DNA from: Phycisphaerae bacterium
Lineage (GTDB): Bacteria; Planctomycetota; Phycisphaerae; UBA1845; UTPLA1
DNA length: 13,391 bases
Assembly (NCBI GenBank): GCA_029259995.1
Contig: JAJDEC010000300.1
Span: forward strand, 1-13,391
Direction: 5' to 3'
Below, one piece after another: positions 7,166 to 13,391 of this stretch. Position numbers and translations under genes: made by a program. The notes beneath the pieces are model-generated. The model made no database searches and was not told the origin of the DNA. It saw only the letters and a list, made by a program, of their open reading frames with translations. How positions within the stretch are numbered: the stretch's first letter is position 1; each line of letters opens with the position of its first letter.

Positions 7166-8394
7166 TCGTCGACCTCACCGAATTCAAACTGAAGCTGTTT
7201 CGGCTGGCTTTCCAGACTCAGTGAATCCGGCGTCAGCTGGTCCATTCTAAGCAATTCACCCGCATCGTAGAGATGATTCCGAATCGACTCAGTCGCTGAT
7301 TTTTCCGGTGGAGCAATACTCGTTTCTCCGAATTGCGACTGAACCGCAAACAATGCTTCGCTGTCGGGATCAACGCGTTCCAACATGTCTGGACTATGAC
7401 TCGTAATGATGACCTGTGTTCTGACGGATGCTTCACGAAGGGCCTCCATCAGCGCACCAGCCGCTGCCGGATGAAGGGCAGTCTCCGGCTCCTCGATTCC
7501 TACAAGGCTCACAGGATGGTCTCGATCCGAAAGCTGCTTCACAGCAATCAACGTCCCAAGGGCGCGTAGCGTTCCATCGGACATGCTCGAAGCATAGAAT
7601 TTCCAGGGATTATCAGCGCCCTTGACGCGCTGCCTGAATTCAAGCGTTTCCTTCGGACCAAGCGTTTCTCGCGCGACGCTCGAAATATCGGGGACGATCT
7701 TGCTGAGATACTCCTGGATGCGTTCTAGAACCTTGGGCTCATCCTGCGCAAGTCGCCCGACAACACTCGCGATATTCCCGCCATCCCGATGAAGTAACTC
7801 CCCAGCGTCCGGGCTTTGCAGCTCTTTCATGACCTCAGGATTCAGATTGTAGAATCCCATCGATTTGAGGGCGTCGTAGAGGGGTCGAAACTGATCAAGA
7901 CTCGATGCGGTTACCAAGTACAGTCGATCCTTGACCGCGGGAGGCAAAGCGAGGGGGTTGTCACTCGAGAGCTTTCCCTCACGGACTGCAAATCGCGCGA
8001 TTGCTTGATGTTGGTCGTCACAAATCGTTGCTTTTTCGTGCTTGACGACAAATGCCCCTTTGGCGCCCGCTGCAATCTCGAATTCATAAATTGCCCGCTT
8101 GGCGTCCGGCAGCAGGACATCAAGCGCAATCGCAAAGTTTCTTGGATGCCCTGTACTGATCCGACGAACAGAATTCAGCCCGCCTCGCGACTTGATAGCG
8201 TGATCCAGAGTTGTCTCAAGGCCATCAACAACGAATCGCAGCGCATCCAGAAAGTTACTTTTTCCGGCCCCGTTACGCCCAACCAGGAACGACAGCGGCC
8301 TCAGCGTAACGCAACAAGACGCAATGCTCTTGAAATTCTTCAAGAGCACGCGTTTGAGAAACAACCCGTTCGTAGATTGACACTTGTAAGGCAT
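7162..8394 (-). CDS. ABC/OLD-type AAA family ATPase (SMC-like, AAA_21 type)
   Basis: This 410-aa cytoplasmic ATPase begins with FLKRVLLKNFKSI, the usual first strand of RecF/OLD-like ATPases. Visible motifs are Walker A GRNGAGKS (39-46), ABC-signature-like SDGTLR (272-277), Walker B LVGIEEPETALHP (297-309) with the catalytic Glu pair, and the H-loop TSHSPD (331-336). No TOPRIM or HNH domain is fused, so the effector should be the overlapping downstream DUF4276 protein. The family is a frequent sensor/motor part of bacterial defence pairs; the trigger and target cannot be read from sequence. The start is uncertain: the ATG at 8394 has no good ribosome binding site, and an internal TTG at residue 11 would begin exactly at the conserved domain. 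It starts 33 bases after the stop of the aldehyde dehydrogenase with no terminator between, so read-through or coexpression is possible. Confidence 0.9.
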   Translation of the reverse strand: MPYKCQSTNGLFLKRVLLKNFKSIASCCVTLRPLSFLVGRNGAGKSNFLDALRFVVDGLETTLDHAIKSRGGLNSVRRISTGHPRNFAIALDVLLPDAKRAIYEFEIAAGAKGAFVVKHEKATICDDQHQAIARFAVREGKLSSDNPLALPPAVKDRLYLVTASSLDQFRPLYDALKSMGFYNLNPEVMKELQSPDAGELLHRDGGNIASVVGRLAQDEPKVLERIQEYLSKIVPDISSVARETLGPKETLEFRQRVKGADNPWKFYASSMSDGTLRALGTLIAVKQLSDRDHPVSLVGIEEPETALHPAAAGALMEALREASVRTQVIITSHSPDMLERVDPDSEALFAVQSQFGETSIAPPEKSATESIRNHLYDAGELLRMDQLTPDSLSLESQPKQLQFEFGEVDE

Positions 8395-8427
8395 TGCATG
8401 AATGATAAGCCACAGCCGTCCTTCTGC

Positions 8428-9999
8428 CTAATCCCCGAACTTAATCCCCTGCGCCAGCGGCAGTTCCGTGCTCCAGTTGATCGTGTTCGTCTGTCGGCGC
8501 ATATAGGCCTTCCAGCAGTCGCTACCCGACTCGCGGCCGCCGCCGGTTTCCTTTTCACCGCCGAAGGCGCCGCCGATTTCGGCGCCGCTCGTGCCGATGT
8601 TTACGTTGGCAATGCCGCAGTCGCTGCCCGCCGCAGAGAGGAACATCTCTGTTTCGAGAATGTTCTGCGAGAACACGGAGCTGCTCAATCCCTGCGGAAC
8701 ATTGTTGTGCATGCGAATCGCATCGCGCGTTTCCGCCTGCAACGCCGCTGGATCGGCCGGCTTCTGCGCACTGCCGTAGCCCATGATGTAAAGGATCGGC
8801 GCGAACGTCTCTTCCTGGACGATGGCAAACTCGTTCTTTACGTTCGCGATACACGGCGTCACGTAACAACCGCTCTCGTATTCGCCGCCGCTGAGCACCT
8901 CGCCACCGCAGAGAATCTCGCCGCCCTCTTTCTTCACGCGCTCAATGGCATTCGTGAAGTCTTTCACGGCGCCCTTGTCGATCAGGGGCCCCATCAGCGT
9001 AGATTCATTGAGCGGGTTGCCGATCTTGACCTGCTTGTACGCCGACAAGAGTCGGTTCGTCAGGTCCTTGCGGATCGACTCGTGGGCAATGATGCGGCGC
9101 GTGCTTGTGCAGCGCTGCCCGGCCGTGCCGACGGAGCCGAAGACGATCGCGCGCGTCGCCATCTCCAGATCGGCGTGCGACGTCACGATGATCGCATTGT
9201 TGCCGCCGAGTTCGAGAATCGTGCGACCGAGCCGCTTGCCGACGACTTCGCCGATGCGATAGCCCATGCGGCACGAACCTGTTGCCGAAACCATCGGAAT
9301 GCGCGTGTCGTTGATCAGCTTCTCGCCGATCGTCGAACCTCGACCAATCACGAGGCTGAAGATCGCGGGATCGACGCCAGTATCGTGGCAGACTTTCTGC
9401 GCGATGCGCGTGCATGCAATGGCCGTGATCGGCGTCTTGCTGGACGGCTTCCAGACGGTCGCGTTTCCGCAGACGGCGCTGAGTGCCGAGTTCCACGCCC
9501 AGACGGCGACGGGAAAATTGAACGCGCTGATGACACCGACGACGCCGAGCGGATGCCACTGCTCGTACATGCGATGCAGCGGCCGCTCCGAGTGCATCGT
9601 CAGGCCGTAGAGCTGTCGCGAGAGTCCGACGGCGAAGTCGCAGATGTCGATCATCTCCTGGACTTCGCCTTCGCCCTCGGCCTGGATCTTGCCCATTTCC
9701 ATTGCGACGAGTGAACCAAGGTCCTTCTTGTGTACGCGCAGGGCATTGCCAAGCTGGCGGACGACTTCGCCGCGCTTCGGCGCCGGTTCCATCCGCCATG
9801 AATGAAACGCGCGCTGACAGGCGGCGATCGATTTGTCGTATTCTTCTTCCGTCGACTGCGTGACGGACGCAATCACTTTGCCATCGATCGGGCTGACGGA
9901 GTCGAGTTTGCTCTCCGATCCCATCCACTCGCCGTTGAACACACCTGGATTGACGGCTTCGATTCCGAGCCGATTCAAGATTCCCTGAATATCTGACAT
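8428..9999 (-). CDS. ALDH7-family aldehyde dehydrogenase (aminoadipate-semialdehyde / piperideine-6-carboxylate dehydrogenase type)
   Basis: This 523-aa NAD(P)-dependent aldehyde dehydrogenase has the complete catalytic set: N161 in SAFNFP, E263 in LELGGNN, C297 in GQRCTSTRR and the cofactor motif EETFAP (396-401). The C-terminus is diagnostic of ALDH7 (antiquitin): NVNIGTSGAEIGGAFGGEK, GGGRESGSDCWKAYMRRQTNTIN and a final LAQGIKF. Members of this family oxidise alpha-aminoadipate semialdehyde in lysine catabolism, and some handle betaine aldehyde or stress-derived aldehydes; substrate here is inferred from family only. The start at 9999 is supported by AGGGAG 8 bases upstream. The frame is open 21 codons further, but that extension lacks family similarity. 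No other lysine-degradation gene is visible nearby. Confidence 0.95.
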   Translation of the reverse strand: MSDIQGILNRLGIEAVNPGVFNGEWMGSESKLDSVSPIDGKVIASVTQSTEEEYDKSIAACQRAFHSWRMEPAPKRGEVVRQLGNALRVHKKDLGSLVAMEMGKIQAEGEGEVQEMIDICDFAVGLSRQLYGLTMHSERPLHRMYEQWHPLGVVGVISAFNFPVAVWAWNSALSAVCGNATVWKPSSKTPITAIACTRIAQKVCHDTGVDPAIFSLVIGRGSTIGEKLINDTRIPMVSATGSCRMGYRIGEVVGKRLGRTILELGGNNAIIVTSHADLEMATRAIVFGSVGTAGQRCTSTRRIIAHESIRKDLTNRLLSAYKQVKIGNPLNESTLMGPLIDKGAVKDFTNAIERVKKEGGEILCGGEVLSGGEYESGCYVTPCIANVKNEFAIVQEETFAPILYIMGYGSAQKPADPAALQAETRDAIRMHNNVPQGLSSSVFSQNILETEMFLSAAGSDCGIANVNIGTSGAEIGGAFGGEKETGGGRESGSDCWKAYMRRQTNTINWSTELPLAQGIKFGD

Positions 10000-10007
10000 C
10001 TGCTTGT

Positions 10008-10013
10008 CTCCCT
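10008..10013 (-). promoter_or_regulatory. Ribosome binding site of the ALDH7 gene
   Basis: AGGGAG on the minus strand, 8 bases before the ATG at 9999, selects this start over the upstream in-frame ATG at 10062. The gap up to 10240 shows no promoter I would defend. Confidence 0.7.
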
Positions 10014-10145
10014 GCGGAAATACCTTCCCAACAAACCTGCATGATGACCGGATTTCGGCCACAAGGCAACGTCATGACGAGCCCCATGTGGGTTGCCAAA
10101 GACATGATTGCGCCAATTGCTTATTCGCGGTTCTGTTGAATGATC

Positions 10146-10216
10146 CACAGGGTGGGCCGGGGCCATCTGGGCGGTTTCGGTTCGTTCACGCGATTGGTGG
10201 GCACGGCCCGCCCTAC
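10146..10216. repeat. Pair of REP-like GGTGGGC palindromic elements
   Basis: GGTGGGC-ACG-GCCCGCC (10196-10212, followed by CTAC) is an imperfect hairpin with one G-T pair. A related, more degenerate copy, CACAGGGTGGGCCGGGGCC, lies at 10146-10164. The two outer ends (CACAGGGTGGGCC and, on the other strand, GTAGGGCGGGCC) face each other as an inverted pair. This resembles the short palindromic intergenic repeats often scattered in bacterial genomes. The position, 25 bases past the pseudouridine synthase stop, would also let the hairpin act as a transcript end. Confidence 0.45.
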
Positions 10217-10240
10217 GACGCGCAGCCACGACGAATGCCG

Positions 10241-11341
10241 TTATCGCTTTCGTCGCGGCGTCGGCGTGCGAACGGCGTATTGTCGCAGCGTTTCCAGCAA
10301 TTCGCGCATGTCGTCCGCCAGCGGTGCCTTGACTTCCAGCGGCCGATCTTCGATTGGATGCTGGACGATCAGTCGGCAGGCGTGCAGCATCTGGCGATTC
10401 CATATCAGCTCATCGGAATCCGTCTGCTTGCCGGTCACATGCCGCAGGGAAATGTGCCGACCACCGTAGAACGGATCGCCGACAATCGGATGTTTGATAT
10501 GCGACATGTGGATGCGGAGCTGATGGGTTCGGCCGGTCTTCGGATACAGCTCCACGAGGCTGAAATTATTGAATCGCTCCAGCACCTTGTAGCGCGTGAC
10601 GGCGGACTTCGACAGCTTTTTCTCGAACTTCCCGCCGAGTCGCTCGGCGAATCCCGACGCGATGTAGCGATCGTGGACGGTCGGATGGCGACCGATCGGA
10701 ATGTCGATTTCGTCTTCGTCGAATTCCGGACCTCCGTGGACGATGGCCTGGTAGATTTTCTGCGTCGTGCGCTGTTCGAACTGGAGGGCGATGCGCCAAT
10801 GCGCTTCGTCCGTCTTGGCGACGATCATCACGCCCGTCGTGTTCTTGTCGAGGCGATGCACAATGCCGGGCCGAAACGGATCGCCGCCCGAAGACAGCGT
10901 CGAGGAATAGAACGACAGCGCGTTCGCGACGGTACCGCTCTGGGTTCGGCTTGCCGGATGTGCGATCATGCCGCGCGGCTTGTTGATGGCGAGAACGTAG
11001 TCATCTTCGTAGACGATATCGAGCGGGATGTCTTCGGGCGTGACTTCATAGGGTTCCGGCGGCGGAAACCTGATGTCGATGACATCCTCCGCCTCCATCT
11101 CGTAACTGTTTTTCGTCGGCTTGCCGTTGACAAGGATTTCACCGCGCTTGATCAGCCGCTGGATGATGCTGCGTGAGACTTTCTTGCGAAAGCGGCCATG
11201 CAGGTACTTGTCGATGCGACGGCCCGGCAGTTTGCGCGCGATGACGATGCGGACGTGCTCGGGATCGGCGCCGCCGGGATCCTCCACATGTTCGACGGAA
11301 TCGTCTTCCTTCTGTTCGTCGTGAAAATCCGTATCAGTCAT
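10241..11341 (-). CDS. RluA/RluD-family 23S rRNA pseudouridine synthase
   Basis: This 366-aa protein has an N-terminal acidic extension (1-30), an S4 RNA-binding domain (about 33-95, GRRIDKYLHGRF...RGEILVNGK) and an RluA-type catalytic domain (about 105-345). The catalytic motif HRLDKNTTG (162-170) carries the essential Asp165. KTGRTHQLRIHM (268-279) and QMLHA (317-321) complete the family signature. S4 plus this catalytic domain is the layout of RluD, which converts uridines of 23S rRNA helix 69 to pseudouridine; exact target sites are inferred. The ATG at 11341 has only a weak ribosome binding site and lies just beyond the terminator of the upstream glycosyltransferase, so it probably has its own promoter, which I could not identify. 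A basic PRRKR tail ends the protein. Confidence 0.93.
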   Translation of the reverse strand: MTDTDFHDEQKEDDSVEHVEDPGGADPEHVRIVIARKLPGRRIDKYLHGRFRKKVSRSIIQRLIKRGEILVNGKPTKNSYEMEAEDVIDIRFPPPEPYEVTPEDIPLDIVYEDDYVLAINKPRGMIAHPASRTQSGTVANALSFYSSTLSSGGDPFRPGIVHRLDKNTTGVMIVAKTDEAHWRIALQFEQRTTQKIYQAIVHGGPEFDEDEIDIPIGRHPTVHDRYIASGFAERLGGKFEKKLSKSAVTRYKVLERFNNFSLVELYPKTGRTHQLRIHMSHIKHPIVGDPFYGGRHISLRHVTGKQTDSDELIWNRQMLHACRLIVQHPIEDRPLEVKAPLADDMRELLETLRQYAVRTPTPRRKR

Positions 11342-11360
11342 GTGTGGCCAACAGGTCCGT

Positions 11361-11406
11361 CAAATAACAAGAGCCGCCCGGCGGCACTTGCGCCGAAGGC
11401 GACTCT
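11361..11406 (-). terminator. Intrinsic terminator after the glycosyltransferase
   Basis: AGAGCCGCC-CGGCG (11370-11383), a 7-base loop, then CGCCG-aa-GGCGACTCT (11391-11406) form a long stem: 13 pairs with one C-A mismatch and a two-base bulge. On the minus strand it is followed by TGTTATTTG, a T-rich run. It lies 24 bases past the glycosyltransferase stop and before the pseudouridine synthase start. Confidence 0.75.
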
Positions 11407-11429
11407 GATGCAATTTCGTCAAAGTGCGG

Positions 11430-12854
11430 CTACGCCGAAGCCGACATCAGCGTCGACGAAGTGCTGGATGATAGCGGCTTCGGGGCGTTCTTGGAATGCG
11501 ACGAGGCGACGCCGCGCGTCAGCCAGCCGGTATTCCGCAGCGTCATGGCGGCATAGGGAAGGATCCAGGACAGGAAAACCACCCAGAAGAACTGATAGAA
11601 CACGAGCCAGATCCAATCCCGATCCCGCTCGTTTCGATAGTAGATGCCGCCCATCAGGAAGCCGCCGCAGACGACGGCCAGGACGTAACGAAGGAGGAAT
11701 CCGTCGCTCGTTGCGAACAGCGCGACGGAATGCGCCACGAACACGTACGGCAACAGCAGCGACATCAGGACCAGAACCATGTTGAATCGAAAGAGCGCCA
11801 CATGCCGATCGCGAAACGGCCGCCACATGAATCGCCACAGGACGAGCGTCTCCCGAATGTTGCTCCGGGCCCAACGCAGGAACATTTTCGCCATGCCTCC
11901 GTAGGTGTCCGGCACGGCCGTGTGCGCGACGGCGGTCTGCTGGTATGCCGTCAGTCCGCCGTTCCGCAATACGAGATTCGTCAGTGCGCGATCCTCGCCC
12001 GTGACGCATTGCCGATGGAGGAATGTCTGTGTTCGCCATTCGTCGAGGACGCGACGAACGACACTGGCGCGATAGGCGCTGATCGCGCCCGGGGCGCAGA
12101 AGACGCCGCGAAATCCATTCTGATAGGCGCGGACAAATCGAAAGGAGAGGCTGAAATAGCACTTCAGCAATCGCGTGATCATCGACGCGCCGCCGTTCAG
12201 CACACGAACGCAACCTGCCACGCAGTCGATCCGCTTGTCGCGGACCATGGGCGCGACGAGATGCCGCAGCGCATCGGCCGCGAGAATGCTGTCGCTGTCC
12301 AGCGTCACGAACACATCGCCAGCTGCCATGGCAAAACCCGCCGACAGCGCTTCGCGCTTGCCTCGATTCTCAGCCAATCGATGCGTCAAGACACGAACAT
12401 CGTTTGGCGCTTCGGCGGCGGCCTCTCGAATATGGCGCCATGTGTCATCGTCGCTTCCGTCGTCGACCACGATCACTTCCAACCGATCGCGCGGATAGTT
12501 GTTTTGAACCGCCGAGAGAATCGCCTGGCGAACCAATTCACCTTCGTTGAATGCGGGGATAACAACGGACAGGCGTGGTAGCGCCGAATCCTCGACGGGG
12601 GCATCAGCGCGATACTTGAGCCAGAGCGTAACGCGCCATGCAAACGCAGCGAGCATCACGGCCGCATAGATGCCGGCAAGCCAACGAGCGGCTTCCGAGG
12701 TCCCGCTGCCATGGGCGGACCAGAAACTGTCCTGCCGGAGGATCGCCAGTATCAACACGACAACGCCGGCAAGAATGGCCATGCGCGGACCATTCGCGGC
12801 CGGCGACGCGGCCTCAGATCGTTCCATGTTGAGTTGGTCGCGTTTTGGGATCAC
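11430..12854 (-). CDS. Membrane family 2 glycosyltransferase, NodC/hyaluronan-synthase-like
   Basis: This 474-aa processive-type GT2 enzyme has two N-terminal membrane segments (about 25-41 and 57-78), a cytoplasmic catalytic domain and three to four C-terminal membrane segments (about 359-382, 388-404, 415-438). Catalytic motifs are VVIPAFNE (97-104), VVDDGSDD (129-136), the DxD motif LDSDS (185-189), the catalytic GEDRALTN (286-293) and VPDT...FLRWARS (314-331). The last two resemble NodC and class I hyaluronan synthases (GDDR/GEDR...RWARS) more than PgaC's usual TED/QxxRW. It should polymerise and export a polysaccharide from UDP-sugars; the sugar is unknown. The start is GTG at 12854, with GGATGAGG ending 4 bases upstream; an ATG at 12827 lacks a binding site. 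The last 25 or so residues are Ser-rich. No other polysaccharide gene is adjacent on the left, and the gene ends at a strong terminator. Confidence 0.92.
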   Translation of the reverse strand: MIPKRDQLNMERSEAASPAANGPRMAILAGVVVLILAILRQDSFWSAHGSGTSEAARWLAGIYAAVMLAAFAWRVTLWLKYRADAPVEDSALPRLSVVIPAFNEGELVRQAILSAVQNNYPRDRLEVIVVDDGSDDDTWRHIREAAAEAPNDVRVLTHRLAENRGKREALSAGFAMAAGDVFVTLDSDSILAADALRHLVAPMVRDKRIDCVAGCVRVLNGGASMITRLLKCYFSLSFRFVRAYQNGFRGVFCAPGAISAYRASVVRRVLDEWRTQTFLHRQCVTGEDRALTNLVLRNGGLTAYQQTAVAHTAVPDTYGGMAKMFLRWARSNIRETLVLWRFMWRPFRDRHVALFRFNMVLVLMSLLLPYVFVAHSVALFATSDGFLLRYVLAVVCGGFLMGGIYYRNERDRDWIWLVFYQFFWVVFLSWILPYAAMTLRNTGWLTRGVASSHSKNAPKPLSSSTSSTLMSASA

Positions 12855-13018
12855 AAAGCCTCATCCAAACTTTGTCTAACGGTCCTCACCAATGGGGTTG
12901 GACCCACGAATGCGTCCTTTGTTAGCAATCTTACCCGGACGCCGAGTGCGATGTCTTCCCACCGCGTTTCCGCGCCGGATCTTGCGAAATTCGGCGATTC
13001 AAGGCACGCTTTGGGGCC

Positions 13019-13391
13019 ATGTCGGACCCAGTCAATCACAGTCCATCGTCCGAGATTCGGGGCAACCCCGAATCCCTGACGGTCCGGCAGAAAATGCGGC
13101 TCGCCACAACGGCATGTGCCATCGGTCTGTTGGGGCTGACGCTGCTACTGCTCGTAGATGCATCGCCGATTGACACACCGCCGCTTGAGGACCGATCCGC
13201 GAGTCCGCAACAGGCTATCGGTAGTGCCGCTGTTGGCATCGACCCGAACACGGCCTCGTGGGCGGAGCTCGCCCTCCTTCCCGGACTGGGCGAATCCGTC
13301 GCTAAGCGGATTATCGAATACCGCTCGATCCATGCGTCGAACGACAGCAGGCCGGTATTCGCTCGTCCGGAGGACCTTCTACTTATCAAGG
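13019..13391 (+). CDS. ComEA-like helix-hairpin-helix membrane protein, 5' part (runs off right edge)
   Basis: An ATG at 13019 opens a plus-strand frame that is still open at the window end, giving 124 residues. A hydrophobic segment at about 27-46 is a membrane anchor or signal anchor. Then comes IDPNTASWAELALLPGLG (74-91) and AKRIIEYR (95-102), the ComEA-type helix-hairpin-helix repeat start, followed by FARPEDLLLIK, where the second repeat would continue past the edge. Such proteins bind DNA non-specifically outside the membrane; ComEA does so in natural transformation, and many short relatives have no proven role. GGGG lies just 2 bases before the ATG, so the start is only moderately supported; an ATG at 13094 would remove the first 25 residues. 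It is divergent from the glycosyltransferase across 164 bases in which I see no clear promoter. Confidence 0.85.
   Translation, partial: MSDPVNHSPSSEIRGNPESLTVRQKMRLATTACAIGLLGLTLLLLVDASPIDTPPLEDRSASPQQAIGSAAVGIDPNTASWAELALLPGLGESVAKRIIEYRSIHASNDSRPVFARPEDLLLIK
13054..13074 (+). other. Perfect 9-bp hairpin at the start of the ComEA-like gene
   Basis: GATTCGGGG-CAA-CCCCGAATC is a perfect inverted repeat 36 bases inside the frame that starts at 13019. If the true start is the ATG at 13094, the hairpin would be in the leader instead. No U-rich tail follows on either strand. It could reduce translation or be a small palindromic repeat insertion. Confidence 0.45.

Noticed and set aside
7816..9714. 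632-aa plus-strand open frame antisense to the ATPase and the ALDH7 gene
   Set aside because: It lies opposite two genes with intact catalytic motifs, has Arg/Ala/His-rich composition typical of a complement frame in GC-rich DNA, and shows no recognisable domain.
10004..11176. 390-aa plus-strand frame opposite the pseudouridine synthase
   Set aside because: It is antisense to a gene with a full HRLDKNTTG signature; its composition is that of a complement shadow.
11496..12581. 361-aa plus-strand frame opposite the glycosyltransferase
   Set aside because: It is a mirror of a well-supported GT2 coding region, with no motif and no ribosome binding site worth noting.

Overview
The window looks like a Planctomycetota chromosome, possibly the Phycisphaerae or a related lineage. 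The clues are two large exported proteins with DxDGDG / DNCPxxxDKxSPGxCGCG calcium-binding repeats, each ending in a Cys-Gly / hydrophobic / Arg-rich sorting tail, plus N-x-x-G-x-x-A-F tandem repeats and moderately high GC. This assignment is inferred from protein style; there is no rRNA here, and Myxococcota cannot be fully excluded. Almost every gene lies on the minus strand; only the gene cut off at the right edge is on the plus strand.

Left part (1-6544), surface and secretion: a possible N-terminal fragment of an unknown gene runs off the left edge (1-172). Next comes a 682-aa exported protein of NxxGxxAF repeats (316-2364). Its ~580-base upstream region holds a textbook sigma-54 (-24/-12) promoter, a perfect palindrome at about -77 and a direct repeat. 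Upstream is a 1019-aa secreted protein (2943-6002) that matches the animal CLCA family end to end: zinc-protease-like HExxHxxxGxxDE domain, von Willebrand A domain with intact MIDAS, beta domains, then bacterial PPC-like, TSP3 and sorting modules. It ends at a clear hairpin terminator, so the two genes are probably separate transcription units. Its own leader has a plausible sigma-70-type promoter and a long inverted repeat.

Middle (6545-8394), likely defence cassette: an ABC/OLD-type AAA ATPase and a DUF4276 (TOPRIM-like) protein overlap by GTGA and are translationally coupled. Third-position composition is more AT-rich than in the neighbour sampled. The ATPase starts only 33 bases after an ALDH7 aldehyde dehydrogenase, a housekeeping lysine-catabolism-type enzyme (8428-9999).

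Right part (10000-13391), mainly housekeeping: an intergenic GGTGGGC repeat, an RluD-type pseudouridine synthase (10241-11341), a strong terminator, a NodC/hyaluronan-synthase-like membrane glycosyltransferase (11430-12854), and the divergent start of a ComEA-like helix-hairpin-helix membrane protein (13019 to the edge).

Best candidates for something little described are the bacterial CLCA-like protease/VWA protein, the sigma-54-driven surface protein beside it, and the ATPase/DUF4276 pair.
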